A stretch of DNA of 64,000 nt, from positions 3,127,001-3,191,000 of the forward strand of contig NZ_CP045851.1 in assembly GCF_009650215.1 (NCBI RefSeq). The letters run 5' to 3'. How positions within the stretch are numbered: the stretch's first letter is position 1; every line of letters starts with the position of its first letter. Below are positions 17,672-25,649 of this stretch, one piece after another. Under the pieces are notes generated by a model, which had not been told where the DNA came from, searched no databases, and saw only the letters and a program-made list of their open reading frames with translations. Source of the stretch: Actinomarinicola tropica. Lineage in GTDB: Bacteria; Actinomycetota; Acidimicrobiia; Acidimicrobiales; SKKL01. The position numbers and the translations under genes are program-made.

Positions 17672-17700
17672 TCGATGGGCCGTCCGCCGTACCCCATCGA
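17672..17700 (+). promoter_or_regulatory. Stem-loop next to the microprotein ribosome binding site
   Basis: TCGATGGG (17672-17679) pairs perfectly with CCCATCGA (17693-17700) across a 13-nt loop. The right arm abuts the AAGGAGC ribosome binding site of the 19-residue gene, so the hairpin could affect its access or mRNA stability. Confidence 0.4.
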
Positions 17701-17710
17701 AGGAGCTGAC

Positions 17711-17770
17711 ATGTACATCGGCCTCGGCACCCTGCTGCTCGTCATCATCCTGCTGATCATCCTGCTCTGA
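17711..17770 (+). CDS. 19-residue single-helix membrane microprotein
   Basis: A 60-bp gene preceded by a strong ribosome binding site (AAGGAGC, 4 nt before the ATG). The product starts MYIGLG and continues as an uninterrupted run of Leu, Val and Ile to the stop, so it should be a single membrane-spanning helix with almost no soluble part. Similar tiny hydrophobic proteins starting MYIGLGTL occur, to my knowledge, in other actinomycetes and are usually left unannotated or called hypothetical. A stem-loop lies directly before the ribosome binding site. The next gene, a cation/proton antiporter, converges on it. Function unknown; a regulator of a membrane complex is only a guess. Confidence 0.65.
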   Translation: MYIGLGTLLLVIILLIILL

Positions 17771-17875
17771 CCAGCACCCATGGGCCCCCAGGCGGGGACC
17801 ACGCAACGACCGCCGCTCGTCCCGGAGCCACGCCGGGCCGGGCGGTCTGCGCGTTTTCAGGGCGGGTCCCGTCGT

Positions 17876-19099
17876 TCATGCCGCGGCACGTCGGCGATCG
17901 AGCCAACGCATGGCCGGGGTGGCCGCCACTCCGTGCACCACGATCGACATCACGATCACGAGGATCGCCACGGCCCACACCTCTCGAGCGGCGTCGAAGC
18001 GCTCCTCGGTGACGGCGTGGGCGAGGTAGTACACACTGCCCATCCCGCGGATGCCGAAGAACGCGATGACGATCCGTTCGGCCCGGGACGTGTCGCTCCA
18101 GGCCGTCGCGAGCCACCCGGCGACGGGCCGCACGACGAACACGATGGCCACGGCGGCGAGCACCCCGAGCGGCGTCAACCCGTCCCACGCCCCGTCGACG
18201 ACCGACCCGCCGAGCAGCACGAGGAACAGGACGCTCGCGAGGCGTTCGGTCGTCTCGGCGAAGTCGTGGAGGATCTGTTGGTACTCGTGGTCCCGCTCCT
18301 GGTTGCGGATCGTGACGGCCGCGACGAACACGCCGAGGAAGCCGTAGCCGTGGGCCAGCTCGGTCACCCCGTAGACGAGCAGGGTCGCCCCGATGGCGAC
18401 GAAGCCCTCGCTCGTGCGCGACAGAGCGGTCACGGACCGCACGGAGAAGGCGAGGTGGGCGACGAGCCGACCGAGGAGCCAACCGGCGAGGACGCCCACG
18501 GCCAGCTTGACGACCACGTCGTCCACCACCCACCCGAGGAACCACGAGCCGCCGGCGGCCATCGCCACGGCGAGGTTCGTGAACGGGAACGCGAGGCCGT
18601 CGTTCAGACCCGCCTCGGACGTCAGGCTGAAGCGCACCACGTCGTCGGCGTCGTCCTCTGCCGGCCCCTCGAGCTGCACGTCGGAGGCGAGCACGGGGTC
18701 CGTCGGCGCGAGCACGGCGCCGAGGAGCACCGCGCTCGCGAGCGGCAGCCCCAGGGGGCCGGCGGCGATGAGCGCGATGCCGGCGATCGTCAGCGGCATG
18801 GCGATGCCCAGGAGCCGCCACGTGACCTGCCAGCCCTCCCAGCCGATCGGGCGCCCGAGCTTCAGGCCCGCGCCCATCAGCGAGACGATCACCACGAACT
18901 CGGTGAGCCGCTCGGCCTCCTGCCCCTCGGTGTCGACGCTCGGCCCGTTCAGACCGATGGGGAGCGCGTAGAAGACCATCCCCAGTGCGAGGAAGACGAT
19001 CGGGATGGACAGCGGGACGCCATCGAGGAGGCGTGGCAGGATCGCAGCACCCAGCGCGGCGAGCCCGAGCACCGCGAGGGTGACCATGTAGTGATCCAT
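17876..19099 (-). CDS. Cation:proton antiporter, CPA1 family
   Basis: A 407-residue polytopic membrane protein with about 11-12 hydrophobic helices and no long cytosolic tail. Signature segments are APTDPVLASDV in the middle and SEAGLNDGLAFPF, whose Asn-Asp pair is typical of electroneutral NhaP/CPA1 Na+(or K+)/H+ exchangers; a late FGIRGMGSVYYL also fits. It would exchange monovalent cations for protons across the cell membrane for pH or salt control. The ATG at 19099 gives the usual start directly before the first helix. It lies downstream of, and on the same strand as, the small S4/87-residue gene pair, with a 38-nt gap. The ion preference cannot be read. Confidence 0.88.
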   Translation of the reverse strand: MDHYMVTLAVLGLAALGAAILPRLLDGVPLSIPIVFLALGMVFYALPIGLNGPSVDTEGQEAERLTEFVVIVSLMGAGLKLGRPIGWEGWQVTWRLLGIAMPLTIAGIALIAAGPLGLPLASAVLLGAVLAPTDPVLASDVQLEGPAEDDADDVVRFSLTSEAGLNDGLAFPFTNLAVAMAAGGSWFLGWVVDDVVVKLAVGVLAGWLLGRLVAHLAFSVRSVTALSRTSEGFVAIGATLLVYGVTELAHGYGFLGVFVAAVTIRNQERDHEYQQILHDFAETTERLASVLFLVLLGGSVVDGAWDGLTPLGVLAAVAIVFVVRPVAGWLATAWSDTSRAERIVIAFFGIRGMGSVYYLAHAVTEERFDAAREVWAVAILVIVMSIVVHGVAATPAMRWLDRRRAAA

Positions 19100-19137
19100 G
19101 AGGCGGGCGCCCTACCCCTGGCCCTCGGGAGGGAACC

Positions 19138-19401
19138 TCAGTGACGGAGCCGTCGGCCGACCTCGAGCAGGCCGCCCGCCCCGAGGAGCCGGCGGAACGG
19201 GTTGACCCCGCGCACCACCTCGTCGGCCGCCCACGCCGCGAGCGCGACGGTCGCCACCGATCGGGCACGATCGCGCCACCTCGGGTCGGGCAGGACCCAG
19301 CTGCCGAGGGTGGCGGCGACGAACACCAGGTTGCGGACGTTCGGGGGCTGGGCGACGACGATCTCGCCGGTCTCCCTGCTGCGGAGGAGCCAGTCGATCA
19401 T
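19138..19401 (-). CDS. Small conserved membrane protein, function unknown
   Basis: An 87-residue protein beginning MIDWLLRSRETGEIVVAQ, then PNVRNLVFVAATLGSWVL, which could span the membrane, then a second amphipathic stretch with VATVALAAWAADEVVRGVNPFRR. The conserved look of the N-terminal motif followed by a hydrophobic segment matches small actinobacterial proteins of unknown function. The ATG overlaps the TGA of the S4-domain gene (ATGA), so it is translationally coupled to an RNA-binding protein. I do not recognise a domain that gives a function. Confidence 0.7.
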   Translation of the reverse strand: MIDWLLRSRETGEIVVAQPPNVRNLVFVAATLGSWVLPDPRWRDRARSVATVALAAWAADEVVRGVNPFRRLLGAGGLLEVGRRLRH

Positions 19402-19763
19402 CCGCGGTCCCGCAGCCGCTCGATCTGCCGGCGATCGCGCTTGGTCGGACGTCCGGTCCCTCGGCTCCGCTCGGCGTACGCCGCCGACGGCTCGCGGGAG
19501 GGCGGCGGCGGTGAGCGGTCGACGTAGCACTCCACTGCGATCGGGGCGCCGACCCGCTTGTCGATCACGCGCACGACCTCGACGACCCGGTCCCTGCCGT
19601 GCACGCGCGCCGCGACCTCGTCGCCGATCGACACGGTGGTGGCCGGCTTGGCCGGACGGCCGTTGACGCGCACGTGCCCGCCCCGGCACACGTCGGTGGC
19701 CTCCGACCGCGTCGAGCAGAGCCGGATCGACCACAGCCACCTGTCCACGCGCGTCGAGTCCAT
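19398..19763 (-). CDS. S4-domain RNA-binding protein (Hsp15-like)
   Basis: A 121-residue protein with an N-terminal S4 domain: RVDRWLWSIRLCSTRSEA, then RGGHVRVNGRPAKPA and VSIGDEV, as in Hsp15/RqcH-associated S4 proteins. In the Hsp15 family the protein binds 50S subunits carrying stalled nascent chains. The rest is a basic tail with RDRRQIERLR. The start at 19763 is used because the upstream in-frame sequence is merely a translation of the intergenic palindromic repeats. GGAGGG lies just before the ATG, and CACACT ends 8 nt before it, so either leader type is possible. It is the first gene of a two-gene unit. Confidence 0.85.
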   Translation of the reverse strand: MDSTRVDRWLWSIRLCSTRSEATDVCRGGHVRVNGRPAKPATTVSIGDEVAARVHGRDRVVEVVRVIDKRVGAPIAVECYVDRSPPPPSREPSAAYAERSRGTGRPTKRDRRQIERLRDRG

Positions 19764-19828
19764 CGCCCTCCAGTGTGTCCCCTGCGCGGCGGCGCTGCGG
19801 CGGTACCCATCGACGCCGCGCCAATCTT

Positions 19829-19865
19829 GGTACGGATCGCGACACGCACGGTCGATCCCCGTACC
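19829..19865. repeat. Intergenic palindromic repeat, copy A1
   Basis: Arms 19829-19843 and 19851-19865 form an imperfect inverted repeat around the 10-mer core GGTACGGATC (19829-19838). The flanks TCTT before and CGGAA after resemble the other copies. It lies upstream of the S4 gene. Confidence 0.7.
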
Positions 19866-19905
19866 CGGAACGGATCGGAGCGGCGCACCCACGATCGGTC
19901 GGCCG

Positions 19906-19952
19906 TTCTGGGTACGGATCGCGACACGTACGGTCGTTGCCCGTACCGAGAA
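19906..19952. repeat. Intergenic palindromic repeat, copy A2
   Basis: Outer arms TTCTGGGTACGG (19906-19917) and CCGTACCGAGAA (19941-19952) pair at 11 of 12 positions. The interior shares GGTACGGATCGCGACACG with copy A1, 40 bp away. The pair occupies most of the gap between the macro-domain and S4 genes. Confidence 0.75.
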
Positions 19953-20006
19953 CGGACCGGACGGTGGGGAACGTCGGGGCGGCGTCGCGCATCGCCGGTG
20001 GGAGCG

Positions 20007-20546
20007 TCAGACGAGGTCGGGATCCTCGGGAACGCCGAGCCGGCGGTAGCGGTCGACGTCGGCATCGGAGAAGCACGCGAACACGACGGCCTCGATCGAG
20101 GGGTGGGCGCGCACCGCGTCGGTGACGGTCCCGACCGCGATGCCCGCCGCTCGGTCCTTGGGGAAGCCGTAGATGCCGGTGCTGATGGCCGGGAAGGCCA
20201 CGCTCGCCAGTCCGTGCTCGGCGGCGAGCGCAAGCGCCGTGCGGTAGCAGGAGGCGAGCAGGGCGTCGTGGCCGGACGGATCGTCACCCGTCCACACCGG
20301 GCCGACCGTGTGGATGACGTGCCGAGCGGGCATGCGACCCGCGGTGGTGATCACCGCCTCGCCGGTGGGGAGCCGCCCCTGGCGGTCGACGACGGCCCGG
20401 CACTCCTCGAGGATCGCCGGGCCACCCGCCCGGTGGATCGCACCGTCGACCCCACCGCCACCCATCAGGCTGCTGTTGGCCGCGTTCACGACCGCGTCCA
20501 CCTCGAGCGTGGTGATGTCGCGTCGGAGCGCAGCGAGCCGAGCCAT
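20007..20546 (-). CDS. Macro-domain protein (O-acetyl-ADP-ribose deacetylase type)
   Basis: A 179-residue single macro domain. Ligand-site motifs are all present: VNAANSSLMGGGGVDGAIHRAGG, then GEAVITTAGRMPARHVIHTVGP, and AISTGIYGFP. This matches the YmdB/MacroD class, which hydrolyses O-acetyl-ADP-ribose or removes mono-ADP-ribose from protein or nucleic acid. The ATG at 20546 follows TACCCT by 6 nt with no ribosome binding site, so it is probably leaderless. It lies 35 nt after the NYN-like gene and downstream of the Lhr helicase on the same strand. A link with nucleic-acid repair is suggested only by this context. Confidence 0.9.
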   Translation of the reverse strand: MARLAALRRDITTLEVDAVVNAANSSLMGGGGVDGAIHRAGGPAILEECRAVVDRQGRLPTGEAVITTAGRMPARHVIHTVGPVWTGDDPSGHDALLASCYRTALALAAEHGLASVAFPAISTGIYGFPKDRAAGIAVGTVTDAVRAHPSIEAVVFACFSDADVDRYRRLGVPEDPDLV

Positions 20547-20552
20547 CGGTCG

Positions 20553-20558
20553 AGGGTA
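20553..20558 (-). promoter_or_regulatory. Leaderless -10 hexamer of the macro-domain gene
   Basis: TACCCT on the minus strand, 6-nt spacer, ATG at 20546. It lies in the 35-nt gap after the NYN-like gene, so the macro gene can be transcribed separately from the helicase operon. Confidence 0.55.
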
Positions 20559-20581
20559 CGTCGGGGTCCGGCGCGCCGGTG

Positions 20582-20953
20582 TCAGCCGTCGGCGTCGACC
20601 CGCTCGAGGAGCCAGCGCGGGCCGACGACGGTGGCACCCTCGGCGCGCGCCCGCTCGGCCAGGGCGCGGTCGGCGGTGACGAGGCGCACGTCCCCGTCGG
20701 CGGCCGCGGCGAGCGCCACCATCGCATCGTCGCCTTCCCCCGTGGCGTGCACGACCTGCACTGCGCCCGCCGTCCCCTCGTCGACCCCGGCGCGCGCCCG
20801 CCCTTCGAGCACGACGACGATCGGCGGGTCGAGGCGCCCGGCGTCGGCCGCGGCGGCGAGCCGCTCGACCAGGCGACGCGCCGCGCCGGGACGGTCCCGC
20901 CACCACCCATCGGGACGCGAGCCGACGACGTTGGCAGCGTCAACGAGGAGCAC
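20582..20953 (-). CDS. NYN/PIN-like domain protein
   Basis: A 123-residue protein that starts MLLVDAANVVGS, with the first acidic residue (Asp5) of PIN/NYN nucleases directly after strand 1. It continues with VVVLEG, GEGDDAMVALAAA carrying the acidic pair expected in the centre, and DVRLVTADRALAERA, whose TAD is the third acidic position. The layout fits a small YacP/NYN-type RNase. Catalysis has to be confirmed. Its 5' end overlaps the 3' end of the Lhr helicase gene by 14 nt, so it is translated from the helicase mRNA. Confidence 0.7.
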   Translation of the reverse strand: MLLVDAANVVGSRPDGWWRDRPGAARRLVERLAAAADAGRLDPPIVVVLEGRARAGVDEGTAGAVQVVHATGEGDDAMVALAAAADGDVRLVTADRALAERARAEGATVVGPRWLLERVDADG

Positions 20954-23900
20954 GGCGGATCATCCCTCGGTAGCCGGGCACGAAGCCTGCGGCCTCGAGC
21001 CGGGCCGCCAGCTCGGTGCCCCCGATCGGCTCTCCGTCCGCCTTCGCGATCTCGAACGCGCGCACACGCCCCCGGTCGACCAGCTCGGCGAGGGCCCGCG
21101 GCCAGTCGACGCGGTCGTGCCCCTCGAAGGTGACGACCGTCCGGCCGCCGCGCTCGACGTACACCGCCGGCACGCCGCCCGCGAGCACCACGAACGCGCC
21201 GGCGGCGCGGGCCGGGCGGCCGTCGGTGGGCGGCCACGGGAGAGCCGCGCCGTAGGGCTGGGCGGGGTCCGTGGCGGCGAGGACGACGGGCTCGCCGGCG
21301 TCGTCGCCCCGCTCACGCACGGCGCGGAGCCGGTCGACCGCACCGGGCAGGGCGAACTGCGCCGCCCCCAGGCCGGCGACGAAGTATCCGCGCCGGACGT
21401 GCCCGCGCTCCTCCAGGGCCTTCAGGACGGGGTACACACCGGCGAACCCGCCCTCGGCCCCCTCGCCGAGCGCGGCCTCCCGGGTGAGGACGCCGTAGCG
21501 GTCGAGGAGCTGGCCGGCGCGTGCGTGCGCCGACTCGGTGGCGGTCGGCAGCGGCTCCAGCAGCGGAGCGACGAGCGACCAGCGCCCGGCGGCGGCCGGC
21601 GGACCGAGGCGCGCCAGACGGGCGGCGGCACGGGGCCCACGGCGCCGCGCGCTGCCGCCCCCGCCGCCCTTGCGACCGGCACGCGTCCCCAACGCCCGCA
21701 GCGGCGCGAGCGAGTCGTTGGTGACCAGCCCGGCCCACACCAGGTCCCACAGGGCGGCGAGGACCGTCTCGTCGTCGTAGGGCAGCTCGGCGGCGGCGAC
21801 CGCACGCTGGAGGTCGGGCCAGAACGAGGCCCCCCGCTGCTCGAGGTGCTCGAGCAGCGCGAGGTGGACGGGTTCGCTGGGCGGTTCGTCGTCGGGTGGC
21901 GTCACCAGGAGGCCGGCCTGGTCCCTGAAGATGAGCCGCACCCGCCCGTCGGTCGAGCCGAGAGGGCCGGCGCCCACCCACACGACCTCCCCCGCCGTGC
22001 ACAGCGCGTCGAGGTCCGACGGCCGGTACCCCCGCAGGCGCGCCGGCAGCACGTCGGCCTCGAGGACCGACATCGGGATCGCCGCGCCCTGTAGCTGCCC
22101 CACGACCTCGACCAGGCCGTCGAGGCCCTGGCGGGCCGAGCCGACGCCCTGCCACAGGGGCAGGAAGCGGCCGAGGGCCGAGCCGTCGACCGGCTCGATC
22201 TCGTTGCGGAGCACGGCCAGGGACCGTCGGCGCAGCTGGCGCAGCACGTCGGGGTCGCACCACTCCCGCTCGGTGCCGTCGGGACGGAACTCGCCCCGCA
22301 CGACGCGACCGTCGGCCTCCATCCGTTCGAGGATCTGCGCGATCCGCGCCCGGTCGGCGCCCAGTCGGTCGGCGACCTCGGCGGTGAGGAACGGGCCGTG
22401 GGTGCGGGCGTAGCGGGCCACGAGGTCGCCGAGCGGGTCGGGCACCGGGTCGGTGAACGCGGCGGGAAGACCCATCGGGACCGCGATCCCCAGCGCGTCC
22501 CGCAGGCGAGCCGCGTCGTCGGTGGCGGCCACGCGGTCGTCCCCTCCGACGACGACGACGTAGGCGCGGCGCTCCTCGACGAGCGCGGCGATCCACGAGT
22601 CGACCACCGACGGGGACGCCTCGGCGCGCTCGGCCAGCTCGTCGGTCGACAGCGGGCCGAGGATGCGCAGCAGGTCGTGCAGCTCGTCGGCGTCGCGAGC
22701 CCGACGGCCCTCGGAGAGACGCTGGAGGTCGGACTGGACGTCACGGAGCGCCCCGGGGTCGAGCAGGTCGCGCAGCTCCTCGGCGCCCAGGAGCTCGTGC
22801 AGCAGGTCCCGGTCGAGAGCCAGGGCCGCGGCGCGCCGCTCGGCCAACGGCGCGTCGTAGTCGTACATGAACTGGCCGATCCAGCCGAAGAGCAGCGACT
22901 GGGCGAACGGCGACGAGCGCGGCGTCTCCACCGCCACCGCCCGGACCTTCCGGGACCGCAGGTCGGACAGGACCTCCCGTAGAGCAGGTAGGTCGAAGAC
23001 GTCGTTCAGCAGCTCGCGGGTGGTCTCGAGCAGGATGGGGAACTCGGGGTAGGCGGAGGCGACGCGCAGGAGGTCGGCGGCCCGCTGCCGCTGCTGCCAC
23101 AGCGCGGTGCGCTGGTCCGGCCGTCGGCGGGGCAGGAGCAGCGCCCGGGCCGCGCACTCCCGGAACCGCGACGCGAACAGGGCGGTGTTGGGCAGCTCGC
23201 GGATGACGAGGTCGCCGATGTCCTCGGGCTCGACGAGCAGCTCCTCGAGCGGCAGCTCGTCGATGGCCTCGGGCAGCCGCACGGCGATGCCGTCGTCGCT
23301 CCACATGAGGTCGATGTCGACCCCCCATCGCTCCTGGAGGCGACCGCGCAGCGCCATCGCCCACGGCGCGTGGACCTGCGCGCCGAACGGGGTGAGCACG
23401 CAGACCCGCCAGTCGCCGATCTCGTCGCGGAACCGCTCGACGACGACGGTGCGATCGTCGGGCACCGCGCCCGTGGCCTCGGCCTGCTCGTCGAGGTAGG
23501 CGACGAGGTTCTGGGCGGCCAGCTCGTCGAGGCCGTGCCGCTCCCGCAGCTCGGCCATCGCCCGCTCGGCGGGAAGCCCCCGCACGTGGCGCACGAGCTC
23601 GCCCATCGCGCGGCCGAGCTCGAGCGGCCGACCGGGGCGATCGCCGTGCCAGAACGGCATCTTGCCGGGCTGACCCGGCGCCGGCGTGACGACGACCCGC
23701 TCGTGGGTGATGTCCTCGATGCGCCACGTGGTCGCGCCGAGGAGGAACGTCTCGCCCACCCGGCTCTCGTAGACCATCTCCTCGTCGAGCTCGCCGACGC
23801 GGGTGCCCTCGGGCAGGAACACGCCGAACAGGCCGCGGTCGGGGATCGTGCCGCCGCTGGTGACCGCCAGGCGCTGGGCCCCGGCTCGGGCGCGGATCGT

Positions 23901-25457
23901 GCCCTCGACGCGGTCCCACACGATGCGGGGCCGCAGCTCGGCGAACTCGTCGGAGGGGTAGCGGCCGGCGAGCAGGTCGAGGGTGGCGAACAGCACCTCG
24001 TCGGAGAGCTCGGCGAAGGTGGCCGACCGGCGCACGATCCGCGCCAGGTCGTCGACGTGCCAGTCGTCCATCGCCACCATGGCGACGATCTGCTGGGCGA
24101 GCACGTCGAGCGTGTTGCGGGGGTAGCGGGTGTGCTCGATCAGCCCCTCGTGCATGCGGCGGACCACGGTGGCCGCCTCGACGAGGTCACCCCGGTGCTT
24201 GGGGAAGATGCGGCCCCGGCTCGGCTCGCCCACCTGGTGGCCGGCCCGACCGATGCGCTGCAGGCCACGGGAGACCGCACCGGGGGACTCCACCTGCACG
24301 ACGAGGTCGACCGCCCCCATGTCGATGCCGAGCTCGAGCGAGCTGGTGGCGACGAGGGCCTTGAGGTCGCCCCGCTTCAGCTCGTCCTCGATGAGGAGGC
24401 GCCGCTCGCGCGACAGCGACCCGTGGTGCGCCTTGACCAGCTCGTGCGCCGGTTCGGGCGGGCGGCCGTCCGCCTCCGCGCCGCGGTTCTCGTCGCCCGC
24501 CGCCAGCTCGTTGAGGCGGGTGGCGAGGCGCTCGGAGAGTCGCCGGGCGTTGACGAACACGAGCGTGGAGCGGTGCTCCTCGATCAACTCGAGCACCTTC
24601 GGGTGGATCGAGGGCCAGATCGATCGGCGCACCGGGGGCGCCGCGGCGGCCGGCCCCCCACCGCCCGGCAGGACCGAGATGTCGGCGGGCCCGTCGATGA
24701 CCTCGCCGAGGGCGCCCATGTCCTCGACGGGCACGACGACCTCGATGTCGAGCTCCTTGCGGGTTCCGGCGTCGACGATGGTGACCGGGCGCGGGCGACC
24801 GTCGTCGCCACGGCCGCCGAGGAAGCGCGCGATCTCGTCCAGGGGTCGCTGGGTGGCGGAGAGGCCGATGCGTTGCGGCGACCGGTCGGTGACCTCCTCG
24901 AGCCGCTCGAGCGTGAGGGCCATGTGGCTGCCCCGCTTGGTGGGCGCCAGCGCGTGGATCTCGTCGACGATCACCGTGTCGACCCCGGCGAGCGTCTCGC
25001 GGGCCTGCGAGGTGAGCATCAGGTAGAGCGACTCGGGCGTGGTGATGAGGATGTCCGGCGGGTTGCGGACGAGTCGCCGCCGCTCGTCGGCCGGCGTGTC
25101 GCCGGTGCGGGTGCCGACCGTGGGTGTGTGGAGCGTGAGGCCGAGTCGCTCGGCGGCCAGGCCGATGCCCACCAGAGGCGCGCGCAGGTTGCGCTCGACG
25201 TCGACCGCCAGGGCCCGCAGCGGCGACAGGTAGACGATGCGCGTGCGGCGCTCGGCCTCGGGCACCGGCTCGTTGGCCAGGCGGTCGATGCCCCACAGGA
25301 AGGCCGCGAGCGTCTTGCCGGAACCGGTCGGGGCGAGGACGAGCGCGTGCTCGCCGCTGGCGATGGCCGCCCACCCCTCGGTCTGCGCCGCCGTCGGCTC
25401 CGGGAAGCTGGTGTCGAACCAGGCGCGTACGGCCGGCGAGAAGCGGTCGAGGCTCAC
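20940..25457 (-). CDS. lhr: Lhr-type large ATP-dependent helicase
   Basis: A 1,505-residue superfamily 2 helicase, about the full length of Lhr (roughly 1,500). Motif Q/I region PTAAQTEGW and LAPTGSGKT (residues about 40-48), motif II VDEIHAL, motif III GLSATQRP, and motif VI GLQRIGRAGHQ after the AVSRG stretch. The winged-helix and beta-barrel Lhr core and the long C-terminal domain follow. Lhr is a 3'-5' single-stranded DNA translocase that unwinds RNA:DNA hybrids and is DNA-damage induced in mycobacteria. The GTG start follows TAGCGT by 6 nt, giving a leaderless mRNA. It is co-transcribed with the NYN-like gene. Confidence 0.92.
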   Translation of the reverse strand: MSLDRFSPAVRAWFDTSFPEPTAAQTEGWAAIASGEHALVLAPTGSGKTLAAFLWGIDRLANEPVPEAERRTRIVYLSPLRALAVDVERNLRAPLVGIGLAAERLGLTLHTPTVGTRTGDTPADERRRLVRNPPDILITTPESLYLMLTSQARETLAGVDTVIVDEIHALAPTKRGSHMALTLERLEEVTDRSPQRIGLSATQRPLDEIARFLGGRGDDGRPRPVTIVDAGTRKELDIEVVVPVEDMGALGEVIDGPADISVLPGGGGPAAAAPPVRRSIWPSIHPKVLELIEEHRSTLVFVNARRLSERLATRLNELAAGDENRGAEADGRPPEPAHELVKAHHGSLSRERRLLIEDELKRGDLKALVATSSLELGIDMGAVDLVVQVESPGAVSRGLQRIGRAGHQVGEPSRGRIFPKHRGDLVEAATVVRRMHEGLIEHTRYPRNTLDVLAQQIVAMVAMDDWHVDDLARIVRRSATFAELSDEVLFATLDLLAGRYPSDEFAELRPRIVWDRVEGTIRARAGAQRLAVTSGGTIPDRGLFGVFLPEGTRVGELDEEMVYESRVGETFLLGATTWRIEDITHERVVVTPAPGQPGKMPFWHGDRPGRPLELGRAMGELVRHVRGLPAERAMAELRERHGLDELAAQNLVAYLDEQAEATGAVPDDRTVVVERFRDEIGDWRVCVLTPFGAQVHAPWAMALRGRLQERWGVDIDLMWSDDGIAVRLPEAIDELPLEELLVEPEDIGDLVIRELPNTALFASRFRECAARALLLPRRRPDQRTALWQQRQRAADLLRVASAYPEFPILLETTRELLNDVFDLPALREVLSDLRSRKVRAVAVETPRSSPFAQSLLFGWIGQFMYDYDAPLAERRAAALALDRDLLHELLGAEELRDLLDPGALRDVQSDLQRLSEGRRARDADELHDLLRILGPLSTDELAERAEASPSVVDSWIAALVEERRAYVVVVGGDDRVAATDDAARLRDALGIAVPMGLPAAFTDPVPDPLGDLVARYARTHGPFLTAEVADRLGADRARIAQILERMEADGRVVRGEFRPDGTEREWCDPDVLRQLRRRSLAVLRNEIEPVDGSALGRFLPLWQGVGSARQGLDGLVEVVGQLQGAAIPMSVLEADVLPARLRGYRPSDLDALCTAGEVVWVGAGPLGSTDGRVRLIFRDQAGLLVTPPDDEPPSEPVHLALLEHLEQRGASFWPDLQRAVAAAELPYDDETVLAALWDLVWAGLVTNDSLAPLRALGTRAGRKGGGGGSARRRGPRAAARLARLGPPAAAGRWSLVAPLLEPLPTATESAHARAGQLLDRYGVLTREAALGEGAEGGFAGVYPVLKALEERGHVRRGYFVAGLGAAQFALPGAVDRLRAVRERGDDAGEPVVLAATDPAQPYGAALPWPPTDGRPARAAGAFVVLAGGVPAVYVERGGRTVVTFEGHDRVDWPRALAELVDRGRVRAFEIAKADGEPIGGTELAARLEAAGFVPGYRGMIRRAPR

Positions 25458-25463
25458 CGGCTC

Positions 25464-25469
25464 ACGCTA
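25464..25469 (-). promoter_or_regulatory. Leaderless -10 hexamer of lhr
   Basis: TAGCGT on the minus strand ends 6 nt before the GTG at 25457. No Shine-Dalgarno sequence precedes the start. Confidence 0.55.
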
Positions 25470-25501
25470 CCCACGGCCTGTGACAGCCAGCCCTGCCCGT
25501 C

Positions 25502-25563
25502 CCGTTCTCGGTACGGATCCGTTCTCGGTACGGATCTCGACGCTCCTGGTCGAGATCGGTACC
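25502..25563. repeat. Palindromic repeat copy B with tandem partial copy
   Basis: An 18-bp unit beginning CCGTTCTCGG and ending in GGTACGGATC occurs twice with a 17-bp period (25502-25519 and 25519-25536). The second is the left arm of a hairpin: 25527-25541 pairs with 25549-25563 at 14 of 15 positions, with a 7-nt loop. It lies 87 bp upstream of the AbiEi/DUF559 gene. Confidence 0.8.
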
Positions 25564-25649
25564 AAGATGCGACCGAGGGGCGGGGGCAGCGCGGAAGGGG
25601 TGCGGATGAGGGGCCGATGGGTGTCACAGGCCCCCGCCAGGATGGCGAC

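Noticed and set aside
19764-19892. Upstream in-frame start of the S4-domain protein
   Set aside because: The extra residues are a translation of palindrome copy A1 and its flanks; the protein family starts at MDSTRVDRWLW.
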